Positions 8,054 through 15,232 of a stretch of DNA of 38,001 nt are shown one piece after another. The DNA is from Coriobacteriia bacterium (GTDB lineage: Bacteria > Actinomycetota > Coriobacteriia > Anaerosomatales > JAAXUF01). Both the position numbers and the translations under genes were made by a program. Position 1 is the stretch's first letter. The number at the start of each line of letters is the position of its first letter. The stretch is from NCBI GenBank assembly GCA_013334745.1, contig JAAXWY010000020.1:1-38001 (forward strand), given 5' to 3'. Below the pieces are notes generated by a model. That model was not told the DNA's origin, ran no database searches, and saw nothing but the letters and a program-made list of their open reading frames with translations.

Positions 8054-8730
8054 TGTGTTGCCCCCTTTGCGTACGGCGCCGCGAAGCGTCGATCCCACGC
8101 GCCGTTCTTCTTGAGCTGACCGTTCCAGTAGAACTGCGACAGCGGCACCTTCATCATCACCGAGGCGAACGCGACTCCGGCCGGCGTCATGTGCTCCTTG
8201 CCGGCGACCTTCGCCAGCGTCTGGGCGTCGAACTCACCGCGCATCGCGAGCTGCTCGCCAAGCGCGTGCACGTTCTTCCACAGGCCGCCCAGCGCCTGAT
8301 CGGGCATCGCCTGAAGCGACTCGCCGCTGCCTTTCACGATTGTTCCCGCATACGGCGCGCCCAATCGGGCAGCCAGCTTCACGAAGTAGCGCTCCAAGCC
8401 GCGCGAGTGCGCAGCCTCGGGGAAGCCTGACTGCACCAGGAAGCCGAGCCGGGGCGCCGAGTCGCTGCCCACGTACGGCTCGAGCTGCTCGATGAAGCGC
8501 ATCACGAGCCCGGGCATCGAGTCGGTGTAGAGCGGCGTGCCGAGCACGACGGTTCCCGCTGTGGCGAACTCAGCGACCGCTCGATCGAAGTCGGCCGACT
8601 TGGCGAGGTGCAGCGCAACCGGCTCGTCGCCACCGGCGGCGGCCCAGCCCTCCGCGAGCTTGGAGAGCATCCGCATCGAGTTGGAGCGCGGGCCTCTCGG
8701 CGAACCGTTAAGCAACAGCAGCGAGCTCAT
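8050..8730 (-). CDS. Flavodoxin-fold NAD(P)H-dependent FMN reductase-like protein
   Basis: 226 aa. The N-terminus has LLLLNGSPRGPRSNSM, the phosphate-binding loop of the flavodoxin/NADPH-dependent FMN reductase fold, and residues 59-72 have the GTVVLGTPLYTDSMP strand-loop that contacts the flavin ring. No cysteine cluster is present, unlike the gene upstream. The C-terminal 70 residues carry a helical extension with a conserved-looking FYWNGQLKKNGAWDRRF. It overlaps the upstream flavoprotein gene by 23 bp. Probably a cytoplasmic FMN oxidoreductase, substrate unknown. Confidence 0.78.
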   Translation of the reverse strand: MSSLLLLNGSPRGPRSNSMRMLSKLAEGWAAAGGDEPVALHLAKSADFDRAVAEFATAGTVVLGTPLYTDSMPGLVMRFIEQLEPYVGSDSAPRLGFLVQSGFPEAAHSRGLERYFVKLAARLGAPYAGTIVKGSGESLQAMPDQALGGLWKNVHALGEQLAMRGEFDAQTLAKVAGKEHMTPAGVAFASVMMKVPLSQFYWNGQLKKNGAWDRRFAAPYAKGATQ

Positions 8731-9259
8731 TGGTGGCCTCCTTCACGGGAGTCGTCGCGATCGTGGTGAACGCGACGCGCGTCTTGATGTTGCGCGCCAT
8801 GCGCGACCAGAGGTGTTCGGTGATCTCGAGGTCTTCGGCATCGGTGTCGTCGGTGGGGCCGAGCACGAGGCCGAAGAGCGGGTACCGGGCGTAGCGGGCA
8901 CGGTGGTGCTGCTCTCCGCCCTCGATGGTGAAGTAGGGATGCACAAGCGGGATCATCTGGTCGGCCGTGCGCTTGAGGAGCGAGCTGGTGAAGCCCATGT
9001 GGACGGGCGATGCCAGCACCGTCAGGTCACTCGCGAGCACCTGGGTGCACACCCGCGCACTCTCGTCCTTGCGTGCGCATTCGCCCGGGGTCTTGACCCA
9101 GCAGCCCCAGCAGCCGGTGCATCCCTTGATGTCGAGATCGCGTAGATCGAGCGTGGTCACGTCGTGACCTTCAACTTCGAGCTGCGCCGCGTACTCCTGC
9201 ACGTAGGCGTCGAACTCGCTGCCGGCATCCGGTTCACCGTTCAGGATCGTGATGAGCAT
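8708..9259 (-). CDS. Iron-sulfur-type flavoprotein (flavodoxin fold with CxxCxxC)
   Basis: 183 aa, flavodoxin-like fold with an NGEPDAGS phosphate loop and a cysteine cluster GCTGCWGC then C61 (C47-x2-C50-x2-C53-x7-C61). This spacing matches the CX2CX2CX4-7C motif of Isf-type iron-sulfur flavoproteins that bind one [4Fe-4S] cluster and FMN. ASPVHMGFTSSLLKR follows as the flavin-contact loop. It is the first gene of the five-gene minus operon and lies next to the TetR operators, with a purine-rich ribosome site (AAGGGGG) ahead of the ATG. Likely an electron-transfer or quinone/nitro-reducing enzyme (inference). Confidence 0.8.
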   Translation of the reverse strand: MLITILNGEPDAGSEFDAYVQEYAAQLEVEGHDVTTLDLRDLDIKGCTGCWGCWVKTPGECARKDESARVCTQVLASDLTVLASPVHMGFTSSLLKRTADQMIPLVHPYFTIEGGEQHHRARYARYPLFGLVLGPTDDTDAEDLEITEHLWSRMARNIKTRVAFTTIATTPVKEATNELAAVA

Positions 9260-9279
9260 TGCGGCCCCCTTTCCCTATC

Positions 9280-9300
9280 GTGTTATTCTACGCTGTAGAA
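9280..9300. promoter_or_regulatory. TetR-type operator, copy 1
   Basis: Palindrome TTCTAC-GCT-GTAGAA (9286-9300) inside a longer GTGYTATTCTACG direct-repeat unit. On the minus strand its TAGAAT overlaps a likely -10 of the flavoprotein operon, so binding would block that promoter. The neighbouring TetR-family gene is the obvious ligand (inference). Confidence 0.75.
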
Positions 9301-9310
9301 CTGATGATGT

Positions 9311-9331
9311 GTGCTATTCTACGGCGTAGAA
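9311..9331. promoter_or_regulatory. TetR-type operator, copy 2
   Basis: Second palindrome TTCTAC-GGC-GTAGAA (9317-9331), in the same 21-bp unit as copy 1 and displaced by exactly 31 bp, about three helical turns, so two dimers could bind on one face of the DNA. It lies 50 bp before the TetR start, consistent with autoregulation. Confidence 0.75.
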
Positions 9332-9380
9332 CCAACCTGTCAACCCCCCGCTTTGGGGTGCACCGAGAAGGGCTGCTCGC

Positions 9381-10031
9381 ATGGCCGCACGCAAGAAGGC
9401 ACCCGCCACCCCGCTCACGCGAGAGCACATCATTCAGACGGCGCTCGCCATCGTCGATGCCGAGGGGCTCAAGGCGCTCTCGATGCGGCGGCTCGGCGCG
9501 GAGCTCGGCGTCGACCCGATGGCGGTCTACTACCACGTGCCCAACAAAGACGCCCTGCTCGACTCCATCGTCGAAGCGGTGATGGGCACCATCGACCTGA
9601 CTGCCGACGATCCGAGCGTGCCCGCCGAGGAGCGCATCGTGCACGCAGCCCGCGCCTATCGCGACGCCATGCTCGCGCACCTCAACGCGCTGCCGGCTGT
9701 CATGTCGCGTGGCCCGCGCACGCCGGTCGCGATGCGTCCGGTCGAGTTGCTGATCGGCATTCTGCGCGATGCCGGCCTGGCGCCCGCTCAGGCGATGGCC
9801 GGCATGAACGCGATCGCCGCCACCGTCCGCGGCACCGTCGCCATGGTTGCGACTGAGGCCGTCGAGCCGGCGACGCCCGAGGACATGGCGCACATGGCCG
9901 ATCTCTTCCCCGCCGATGAGTTCCCACATCTGCGCGAGGCCACGATGTGCCCTTCGGACTTCATCGACGCCGACTTCGAGTTCGGCGTGCGTGCGCTCGC
10001 TCGAGGGCTGCTCGGCAGCGTGCGGGGCTGA
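9381..10031 (+). CDS. TetR/AcrR-family transcriptional regulator
   Basis: 216 aa. An N-terminal helix-turn-helix spans residues about 14-62 (REHIIQTALAIVDAEGLKALSMRRLGAELG..., ending in AVYYHVPNKDALLD), a textbook TetR N-domain. The remaining 150 residues form a ligand-binding domain of the TetR_C type, with DEFPHL and DFEFGVRALARGL near the end, as in TetR(class)-like regulators. It is divergent from the five-gene flavoprotein operon, and the two matched palindromes in the 121-bp intergenic space are its probable binding sites. The inducer is unknown; the redox genes suggest an electrophile, quinone or drug. Confidence 0.9.
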   Translation: MAARKKAPATPLTREHIIQTALAIVDAEGLKALSMRRLGAELGVDPMAVYYHVPNKDALLDSIVEAVMGTIDLTADDPSVPAEERIVHAARAYRDAMLAHLNALPAVMSRGPRTPVAMRPVELLIGILRDAGLAPAQAMAGMNAIAATVRGTVAMVATEAVEPATPEDMAHMADLFPADEFPHLREATMCPSDFIDADFEFGVRALARGLLGSVRG

Positions 10032-10080
10032 CCGCTCACCGAATCCTGCGCAGGGGCTTTGCCGCGCGACGGCGAAGTGA

Positions 10081-10533
10081 GTGACTGAGAGCCTGACCCA
10101 GCCGCACTTCACGAGAGTATTCCGAGTGGACCCCATCATCTGGAACGAACGCCTCGCCACCGGCGACGCGCACATAGACGGCCAACACGCCGAGTTGCAC
10201 GACCTCGTCATGGAACTGGGCATCCTCGCCGACGAGGACCCCGATCCGGTTCGGCTCGGCGAGGTCTTGTTCGATGTGCTCGCCTACGCGTCCACGCATT
10301 TTGAGGACGAAGAAGCGCTCATGGAGCGCATGGGGTTCCCCGGGCTGGAGCGGCAGCGCGAACTGCACACGGGCTTCAAGAGCACTGTGGAGGAGTTCGC
10401 CCGAAGGTTCAGCGAGGGTGACACCACGCTCACGGCCGCACTGGTACAGGAGAATCTCCAGCAGTGGCTGCTCACGCACGTATGGGAAGAGGACCTGCAG
10501 TTCGCGGCCTACGGCCGGCAACGAGGCAACTGA
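10081..10533 (+). CDS. Bacteriohemerythrin with a substituted iron ligand
   Basis: 150-aa four-helix hemerythrin-like protein. Recognisable ligand motifs are IDGQH (H36), HFEDE (H73, E77), RELH (H96) and HVWEED (H133, D138). The position that should be the first His of HxxxH is Q92 (codon CAG), so one of the seven canonical di-iron ligands is replaced. The family binds O2 or senses oxygen/NO at a non-heme di-iron site. GTG at 10081 is taken as the start; GTG at 10126 would also leave a complete domain. It stands 49 bp after the TetR gene and is convergent with the VOC gene. Confidence 0.82.
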   Translation: MTESLTQPHFTRVFRVDPIIWNERLATGDAHIDGQHAELHDLVMELGILADEDPDPVRLGEVLFDVLAYASTHFEDEEALMERMGFPGLERQRELHTGFKSTVEEFARRFSEGDTTLTAALVQENLQQWLLTHVWEEDLQFAAYGRQRGN

Positions 10534-10553
10534 CGCGCTGATTACGCGTTCAG
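10530..10553. terminator. Small hairpin at a convergent gene junction
   Basis: CTGACGCG, a 7-nt loop, then CGCGTTCAG: a stem with one bulge spanning both stop codons of the hemerythrin and VOC genes. No T-tract is seen, so a bidirectional terminator role is only possible. Confidence 0.3.
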
Positions 10554-10942
10554 TCCTCCTGCATGATCTCGATCTCGACCCCGTCCGGATCCGAGAAGAA
10601 CAGCAGGCTGTAGCCGATCGGAACGCGGCGCACCTCAAGCTCGGGTGGCGCGACACCTGCCGCCTTCAGGCGCGCGAGAGTGCCGTCGATGTCTGTCGTG
10701 CGAAGCGCCAGGTGCCGAAAACCCAGCTGCCCGCGGCCTGCGGGTGCGGGCGCGCCGGCGGCCGGCTCGGCGTACCAGAACAGCTCGATCTCAAAGTCGC
10801 CGAGCCTCACGAACCGGATCGCGCGCGAGCCATCCTCAGAGGGCAGATCGTTGACCGTCTCGAATCCCAGCGCCCGGTAGAAGGTCGTCGACCGCTCCAA
10901 ATCGCTCACGACGATACCTATGTGGTGAGGCGTCAGATCCAT
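10550..10942 (-). CDS. VOC-superfamily (glyoxalase-like) protein
   Basis: 130 aa in two beta-alpha-beta-beta-beta halves. Candidate metal ligands are at the usual places: His in PHHIGIVV near the N-terminus, Glu in FEIELFW, His in GFRHLAL, and Glu in GVEIEIMQ at the end. DPDGVEIEI is the standard VOC terminal motif. Members include glyoxalase I, methylmalonyl-CoA epimerase and dioxygenases; the specific reaction cannot be called. The ATG at 10942 has GAGGAA seven bases upstream. It is separated by 19 bp from the first GH26 gene upstream and could be read through from it. Confidence 0.82.
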   Translation of the reverse strand: MDLTPHHIGIVVSDLERSTTFYRALGFETVNDLPSEDGSRAIRFVRLGDFEIELFWYAEPAAGAPAPAGRGQLGFRHLALRTTDIDGTLARLKAAGVAPPELEVRRVPIGYSLLFFSDPDGVEIEIMQED

Positions 10943-10961
10943 GTGGGTTCCTCTCGGCGGG

Positions 10962-12119
10962 TCAGAGCGCGGGGACCGTGGACTCGAGCGAACGCAGCGA
11001 ACCCCCGACGAACCAACTCGTCCCGATGGCGCGCCTGTAGGCGTCGGCCGAAGCCTTCGAGGTCAGCAACTGCCAGTTCTGGGTGCCGAAGCTGACGGTG
11101 GGCTCGCGCTTGTCGTAGTAGACGATCGCCTTGACCTGGTGGTGTCGGCTCGCCGCGTGCATGAAGCTGTCGTAGATCCACTTGGGCTTGTTGATGCCGG
11201 TGCCCGTGGTGCAGCCGATCTCGGGGATGACCACCGGCTTGTGCTTCGTCGAGAAGTAGGCCAGCGGCTTGGTGAAGAGCTGGTCGAAGGTGCGCCCTCG
11301 CGGGTAGATGCTGTTGCGCCAGTTAAACGCCGAGACCCCCGTCCAGTCGACGTACGCGTCACCCGGGTAGAACGCGTCGTAACCGTTCGCGCTCGTGTTG
11401 GGGACGCTGACGTGATTCGGGGTCCACACCCAGGTGACGTTGGTCGCACCCTCCTGAGCGAAGATGCCGTGCAGATAGCGCCAGGTCTCGCGGTACTTCG
11501 CGGGTGTGTTGCCGTTCACGGTGCCACCCCACGGATACCAGGTGCCGTTCATCTCGTGCATCGGCCGAAGCATGATGGGGCCGCCACAGGCCTTGGCCGC
11601 CCGCGCCCATCGACGGATGTAGTCATCGAAGTCGCCGGCCAGGATGCGGTCGAGCGAGTATCTGGGCATGTCTGCCGGATTCGAGCCCGCAGCGGGCAAC
11701 GCCCACGGCTCCCACGTGATCAGCGGGATGGCGCCCCGACGCTGCACGCCTTTCACGTACGAGGTCTGGAACTCGGCACCCGTGGCATCTCCCCACTGCT
11801 GATACCACGTCACGATCGCAGGTCGCTTCCTGTATCGCGTCTTGTACGTATCGAGTACGCCCATGGTGAACGGCGCGGGAGGCTCGAAGATGCCGGTGTA
11901 CAGGCCTTTGGTTGGGCCGAGAATCTTCTTCGAAGCAGCGAGGCGCACGGCAGCCGGTGCCGTCGCTGCGGAGGCCTGCGCGACCGGTCCGAAGGCGTGC
12001 GGGGCCGAGCCGGGCCCGTTCGTGCCGACGGCCGCGAGCGCAAGAGCGCACAGCAGGGCACCGCCGAGAAGCGCCGTGCGCATGAAACGCGAGGTGTTGC
12101 GCGGGGACCTGATCGTCAC
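10962..12119 (-). CDS. Secreted GH26-family glycoside hydrolase, paralogue 1
   Basis: 385 aa. The N-terminus has a basic region and a hydrophobic core (about residues 14-31) with a plausible signal-peptidase I site near ASA (49-51); no lipobox. The GH26 domain covers about 70-370: RPMHEMNG holds the acid/base E189, followed by WYPWGG, and PVVIPEIG holds the nucleophile E300. Both catalytic Glu are intact. GH26 enzymes are mostly endo-beta-mannanases, some lichenases or xylanases. The start is uncertain: the GTG at 12119 has a GGAGG only one base away, and ATG at 12083 lacks a ribosome site but retains the signal peptide. It has its own promoter-like element. Confidence 0.85.
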   Translation of the reverse strand: MTIRSPRNTSRFMRTALLGGALLCALALAAVGTNGPGSAPHAFGPVAQASAATAPAAVRLAASKKILGPTKGLYTGIFEPPAPFTMGVLDTYKTRYRKRPAIVTWYQQWGDATGAEFQTSYVKGVQRRGAIPLITWEPWALPAAGSNPADMPRYSLDRILAGDFDDYIRRWARAAKACGGPIMLRPMHEMNGTWYPWGGTVNGNTPAKYRETWRYLHGIFAQEGATNVTWVWTPNHVSVPNTSANGYDAFYPGDAYVDWTGVSAFNWRNSIYPRGRTFDQLFTKPLAYFSTKHKPVVIPEIGCTTGTGINKPKWIYDSFMHAASRHHQVKAIVYYDKREPTVSFGTQNWQLLTSKASADAYRRAIGTSWFVGGSLRSLESTVPAL

Positions 12120-12155
12120 GCCTCCACTCTGGTGTCGATGGGTGCAGCGGATCTC

Positions 12156-12165
12156 AATCGTAGCA
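12156..12165 (-). promoter_or_regulatory. Extended -10-like element of GH26 paralogue 1
   Basis: On the minus strand this reads TGCTACGATT, an extended -10 (TGn-TACGAT), about 37 bp before the GTG start. The identical 10-mer occurs at almost the same distance before paralogue 2. No good -35 is seen. Confidence 0.4.
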
Positions 12166-12178
12166 TCGGGGTCGTCGG

Positions 12179-13411
12179 CTACGGCTTTGCGGCTCCGTCT
12201 TGCGATCGGAGAAGACTCGAGCCCGAAGCCCCCACGAAGTACTCGGAGGAGAGGGCCGAGCGGTACGCCTTGGCGGACGCCGGCGAACTGCCGATCTGCC
12301 AGTTCTGTGCTCCGTTGACGCCCTTCTCAGGCTTGTCGTAATAGACCACACCACCGATGGCCGGGTACTCGTCCTCGATCCGCTCGTACGCGTCTGCGAT
12401 CCAGGCGGGCTTGTCGACACCGGTGTTGCACGCCGTCTCGGACACAAGAATCGGCTTGCCGAGCGACTCGAGGTAGGCGACCGGCTTCGTGTACATGCTT
12501 GCGAACGACGCGCCATTTCGCCGAAGACGGGTTCTCCCCCAGTTGAAACCGGAGATCGCAGTCCAGTCGACGTACTCGTCACCCGGGTAGTAGTTCGCCC
12601 ACGCGTTGCCGCGCGTGTCCGGGACGCTCAGCCAGTTGACGGACCACACCCAGGTCACGTTCGTCGCGCCCTCGGCATCGAAGATGTCGTGGACGTGGCG
12701 CCATGCCGCGATGAACCTCGCCGCGGAATTGGTGTTGACGGTGCCGCCCCACGGATACCAGTTACCGTTCATCTCATGCATCGGACGGAGCATGATCGGC
12801 CCGTCCACTGCACCCGCCGCCCGTGCCCACCGGCGAATGGAGGCGTCGTAATCACCGGCGATGATCCGGCTCAGCGCGAACGACGGATCGTTCGCGGGGT
12901 TCTTGAGTTCGTGCGGTCGATCGCCGGGGGCCCACGGCTCCCACGTGACGAGTGGTATCGAGCCCCGCTTCAACACGGCGTTCGCCTCGTCCGTGGAGAA
13001 CTCGCCGGCCGCACCCTTCGCCCACGGCTGATACCACATCACGATAGCCGGCTGGTGGCCGTACTTGTCGGCGTAGCGGTCGAGCGCGGAGAGATCGTAT
13101 GGTGCCGGCGGAGTGAAGACGCCGGCGTACGCTCCGGCCGCGGGTCGCACCACTTTCCCATCGGCCCCAGTGCGCGCATCGGGCCGTGGTGTCGCGATCG
13201 CACCAGGCTCGGCACCGGCCGACTGCTGCACCGACGAGCTCGACAGCTGGGAGGCTGCGGGGCGATCGGCGGAGGTGCCGGGAGCAGGGGTGCTCGGTGT
13301 ACCTGCGCAGCCGCCGACACTCATGAGGAGCGCGCCACACGTGAGGGCGTACGCAACGAGCGCAAGCCCTGCGCGGTGGGGTGATGCTGACCTGGGGCGA
13401 GTGCGACGCAT
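12179..13411 (-). CDS. Lipoprotein GH26-family glycoside hydrolase, paralogue 2
   Basis: 410 aa from the ATG at 13411. A hydrophobic segment ends in the lipobox VGGC (Cys35), so it should be a membrane-anchored lipoprotein on the outer face, followed by a Ser/Pro/Ala-rich spacer of about 50 residues. The GH26 domain has IMLRPMHEMNG (acid/base E213) and PILVSETAC (nucleophile E325), plus the shared WYPWGGTVN motif. A longer start at GTG 13474 is possible but adds a polar stretch before the signal and would overrun the promoter-like element. It is the middle of three tandem minus-strand paralogues, each with its own upstream gap. Confidence 0.87.
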   Translation of the reverse strand: MRRTRPRSASPHRAGLALVAYALTCGALLMSVGGCAGTPSTPAPGTSADRPAASQLSSSSVQQSAGAEPGAIATPRPDARTGADGKVVRPAAGAYAGVFTPPAPYDLSALDRYADKYGHQPAIVMWYQPWAKGAAGEFSTDEANAVLKRGSIPLVTWEPWAPGDRPHELKNPANDPSFALSRIIAGDYDASIRRWARAAGAVDGPIMLRPMHEMNGNWYPWGGTVNTNSAARFIAAWRHVHDIFDAEGATNVTWVWSVNWLSVPDTRGNAWANYYPGDEYVDWTAISGFNWGRTRLRRNGASFASMYTKPVAYLESLGKPILVSETACNTGVDKPAWIADAYERIEDEYPAIGGVVYYDKPEKGVNGAQNWQIGSSPASAKAYRSALSSEYFVGASGSSLLRSQDGAAKP

Positions 13412-13451
13412 GCCAACCGACCGATCCTGCGAATCGGGCCTGTACGCGGGG

Positions 13452-13461
13452 AATCGTAGCA
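13452..13461 (-). promoter_or_regulatory. Extended -10-like element of GH26 paralogue 2
   Basis: Minus-strand TGCTACGATT, identical to the element before paralogue 1, about 41 bp before the chosen ATG at 13411. The match in sequence and distance supports both start choices. Confidence 0.4.
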
Positions 13462-13517
13462 CTCGCTCGGCCACTGGTGACTCGTGGCCGCGCGCGATGC
13501 GGCTCCTGCGGTGGCGC

Positions 13518-14927
13518 CTAGAAGCCGGTGTTCAGCGCGGTCTTGAACGCTGCGGCGCTTGCCGAGGAGGACTCGACGCGCCAGTCGGCGTTCAGGGAGC
13601 TGGTCGAGTCGACATTGAACCAGCACACGCCCTCGATGCGCGTGTAGCGCGTCTTGATCTTCGAGAACATGTCGGCGACCCATGCAGCCTTGCTTCCGCC
13701 CTCTTCGGGACAGCCGATCTCGGCCAGGAAGAGCGGCTTGCCGGTCAGCGCGGTGACCTTGGCGTACGACGAGCCGATGATCGTGCTGAACGAGCTCCAG
13801 CTCGACCACGATGCCGAGACGCCCCAGTTGTAGGCATCGATGGAGACGTAGTCGACGTAGGCGTCGCCGGGATAGTACTTGTCGATGCCGTTGGCGGTGG
13901 TGTTCGGCACGCTGTCATTGTTGACACACCAGACGAACTTCACGTTGTCGGCACCGCGGGCGGCGAACACGTCGTGGATGTGCTGCCATGCCGCGACGAC
14001 CTGCGCCGGGGTGTTCCCGTTCGTGGTACCGGACCACGGGTACCAGTTGCCGTTCATCTCGTGGAGCGGACGGATCCAGACCTCTCCGCCGTACGCCTTC
14101 GCTGCGTCCGCGAATGCGTTGAGGTACGCGTCCTTGTCGCCGTTGATGATCTTGGCGACTCCGCCGGTCTGGACGGACCAGAACTCGAGCGTGATCATCG
14201 GCGTCGAGCCGTGCTCGGCGACCCGTCGGACCTGAGTCAGGGGGAAGCTGGTCGCATCGTTGATGTACCAGTGCACCACTGCGCTCTTGCGACCAACGAG
14301 ATCCTCGAGCGTGAGGAGCGGGGTGAGACTCGACGGACAGCCCGGCTGGAAGAAGCCGATCCAGCGACCGGTGGGCTCCGGCGTCACGGTGGCGGGAACG
14401 GTCGTGGTCGTGACGACCGGCGGCACGGTCACGGTGGGGACGACGGTACCGGTGGGATCGACTACCGGCACTGTCTCGGTAGGAACGACGGTGTCGGTGG
14501 GGTTCTCGGCAGGGACGGTCTCGGTGGGAACGACCGCGGGCGGGGTCGTGGCGACGACGGACGGCGGAACGACGACGGTGCCGCGGGTGCTGCCCTTGCC
14601 TGTTCGCGCGGTCCGAGCGACGACCCGGTAGGTCACGCGACCGGCCGAGGCGCGTGCGCCGGAGCTGGTCTTGAGGTTCCATGTCGCGATGTAACGAGTA
14701 CCGGAGCGCTTGGCGGTGAGGCGACGAACCACGTGGCCACTGCGGTAGATGGCGATGCGAACCTTGCCGCGTCGCACGTGACTGCCGTGGAGGAGCTTGG
14801 CGGTGAAGACGATCTTGCCGCTCTGGGCGCGAGCGCGAGAGCGAACCTTGACTGCCGCGAATGCGGGAGAGGCCGATGCGGCGAGAATCGCCACTGCCAC
14901 AAGAATCGAGAGTACGAGACGCTTCAT
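13518..14927 (-). CDS. Secreted multidomain GH26-family hydrolase, paralogue 3, under riboswitch control
   Basis: 469 aa from the ATG at 14927, which has AAGGTGA five bases upstream; a GTG nine bases earlier overlaps that ribosome site. A Sec signal peptide ends near AFA-A. Residues about 27-115 form a basic beta-rich Ig-like domain, about 118-186 a Thr/Pro/Val linker, and about 187-465 the GH26 domain, with RPLHEMNG (acid/base E290) and PLFLAEIGC (nucleophile E403). It is the most divergent of the four paralogues. The sequence just upstream matches a cyclic-di-GMP-I riboswitch, so production should follow the c-di-GMP level. The basic first domain could bind the cell wall or an acidic polymer (inference). 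Confidence 0.88.
   Translation of the reverse strand: MKRLVLSILVAVAILAASASPAFAAVKVRSRARAQSGKIVFTAKLLHGSHVRRGKVRIAIYRSGHVVRRLTAKRSGTRYIATWNLKTSSGARASAGRVTYRVVARTARTGKGSTRGTVVVPPSVVATTPPAVVPTETVPAENPTDTVVPTETVPVVDPTGTVVPTVTVPPVVTTTTVPATVTPEPTGRWIGFFQPGCPSSLTPLLTLEDLVGRKSAVVHWYINDATSFPLTQVRRVAEHGSTPMITLEFWSVQTGGVAKIINGDKDAYLNAFADAAKAYGGEVWIRPLHEMNGNWYPWSGTTNGNTPAQVVAAWQHIHDVFAARGADNVKFVWCVNNDSVPNTTANGIDKYYPGDAYVDYVSIDAYNWGVSASWSSWSSFSTIIGSSYAKVTALTGKPLFLAEIGCPEEGGSKAAWVADMFSKIKTRYTRIEGVCWFNVDSTSSLNADWRVESSSASAAAFKTALNTGF
14373..14576 (-). repeat. Degenerate tandem repeat encoding a Thr/Pro/Val linker
   Basis: Imperfect short repeats encode the peptides VVPTETVP, VVPTETVP and VVPTVTVP with intervening Asp/Gly variants. 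They form a flexible, probably extracellular linker between the Ig-like and GH26 domains of paralogue 3. The repeat number may vary between strains. Confidence 0.75.
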
Positions 14928-14936
14928 TGCCTTCAC

Positions 14937-15015
14937 CTTCGGTAGCTAGGCTGTCTCCGAGAGACCCTTGGCTTTGCGTCCCCGCCTCGCGACGGGTTTG
15001 CCTTTGTCGGGATCG
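14937..15015 (-). promoter_or_regulatory. Cyclic-di-GMP-I (GEMM-I) riboswitch
   Basis: The minus-strand RNA contains the conserved GEMM-I strings in order: AAAGGCAAACC (revcomp of 14995-15005), a P2 stem with GCGA tetraloop (CCCGUC-GCGA-GGCGGG), GGGACGCAAAGCC (14969-14981), a P3 hairpin (GGUCUC/GAGAC) and the 3' closing strand GCCUAGCUACCGAAGG. The positions equivalent to G20 and C92 of the Vibrio Vc2 aptamer are G and C, which points to c-di-GMP rather than cGAMP. The ribosome site (GAAGG) directly abuts the last helix, so control of translation initiation is the likely mechanism; ON or OFF cannot be told. Confidence 0.87.
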
Positions 15016-15045
15016 GACCGGTTGGTTCGAAGTGATCCCTTGCTT

Positions 15046-15057
15046 ACGTTTCAACGT
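15046..15057. promoter_or_regulatory. 12-bp perfect palindrome near the riboswitch transcription start
   Basis: ACGTT-TC-AACGT lies between the candidate -10 (15066-15071) and the aptamer on the minus strand. It could be an operator or a small 5' hairpin. No binding protein is suggested by the sequence. Confidence 0.35.
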
Positions 15058-15065
15058 TCACCATG

Positions 15066-15094
15066 TGTATCGGAAGGCCCGGACGCTTCCTCAA
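15066..15094 (-). promoter_or_regulatory. Candidate promoter of the riboswitch-GH26 transcript
   Basis: On the minus strand TTGAGG (15089-15094) and GATACA (15066-15071) are spaced by 17 bp. The predicted transcript start near 15059 places the TGTGA-N6-TCACA site at about -65, close to a class I CRP activator position. The match to consensus is moderate. Confidence 0.4.
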
Positions 15095-15115
15095 CCCCCA
15101 GGAGTGCACTTCTTC

Positions 15116-15131
15116 TGTGACTTACGTCACA
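15116..15131. promoter_or_regulatory. CRP/FNR-family binding site
   Basis: TGTGA-cttacg-TCACA, a perfect match to the CRP-type consensus TGTGA-N6-TCACA. It lies in the divergent region between the riboswitch-controlled GH26 gene and the GT39-synthase-GH26 operon, so it could act on both. A second perfect site occurs at 25010. The cognate regulator is not in the window. Confidence 0.7.
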
Positions 15132-15232
15132 CTCTGCCGCCCGCCCATGGGAACTCGGGGCCCACCCCCGCCGACCTCGGGATTCGGGTAACCTGAACGC
15201 AGCCATTTCCCCGAGCCCGGTGAGCGAACGAA

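Noticed and set aside
12180-12215. GCCGCAAAGCCG string on the minus strand, reminiscent of a riboswitch core
   Set aside because: The GGCAAACC partner, P2 stem and 3' closing strand are missing, and it lies in the 3' coding end of a GH26 gene.
10941-12341. Long plus-strand frames opposite the GH26 genes, also 12200-13384 and 13113-14945
   Set aside because: Arg/Gly/Val-rich antisense shadows; the minus-strand genes have catalytic motifs and signal peptides.
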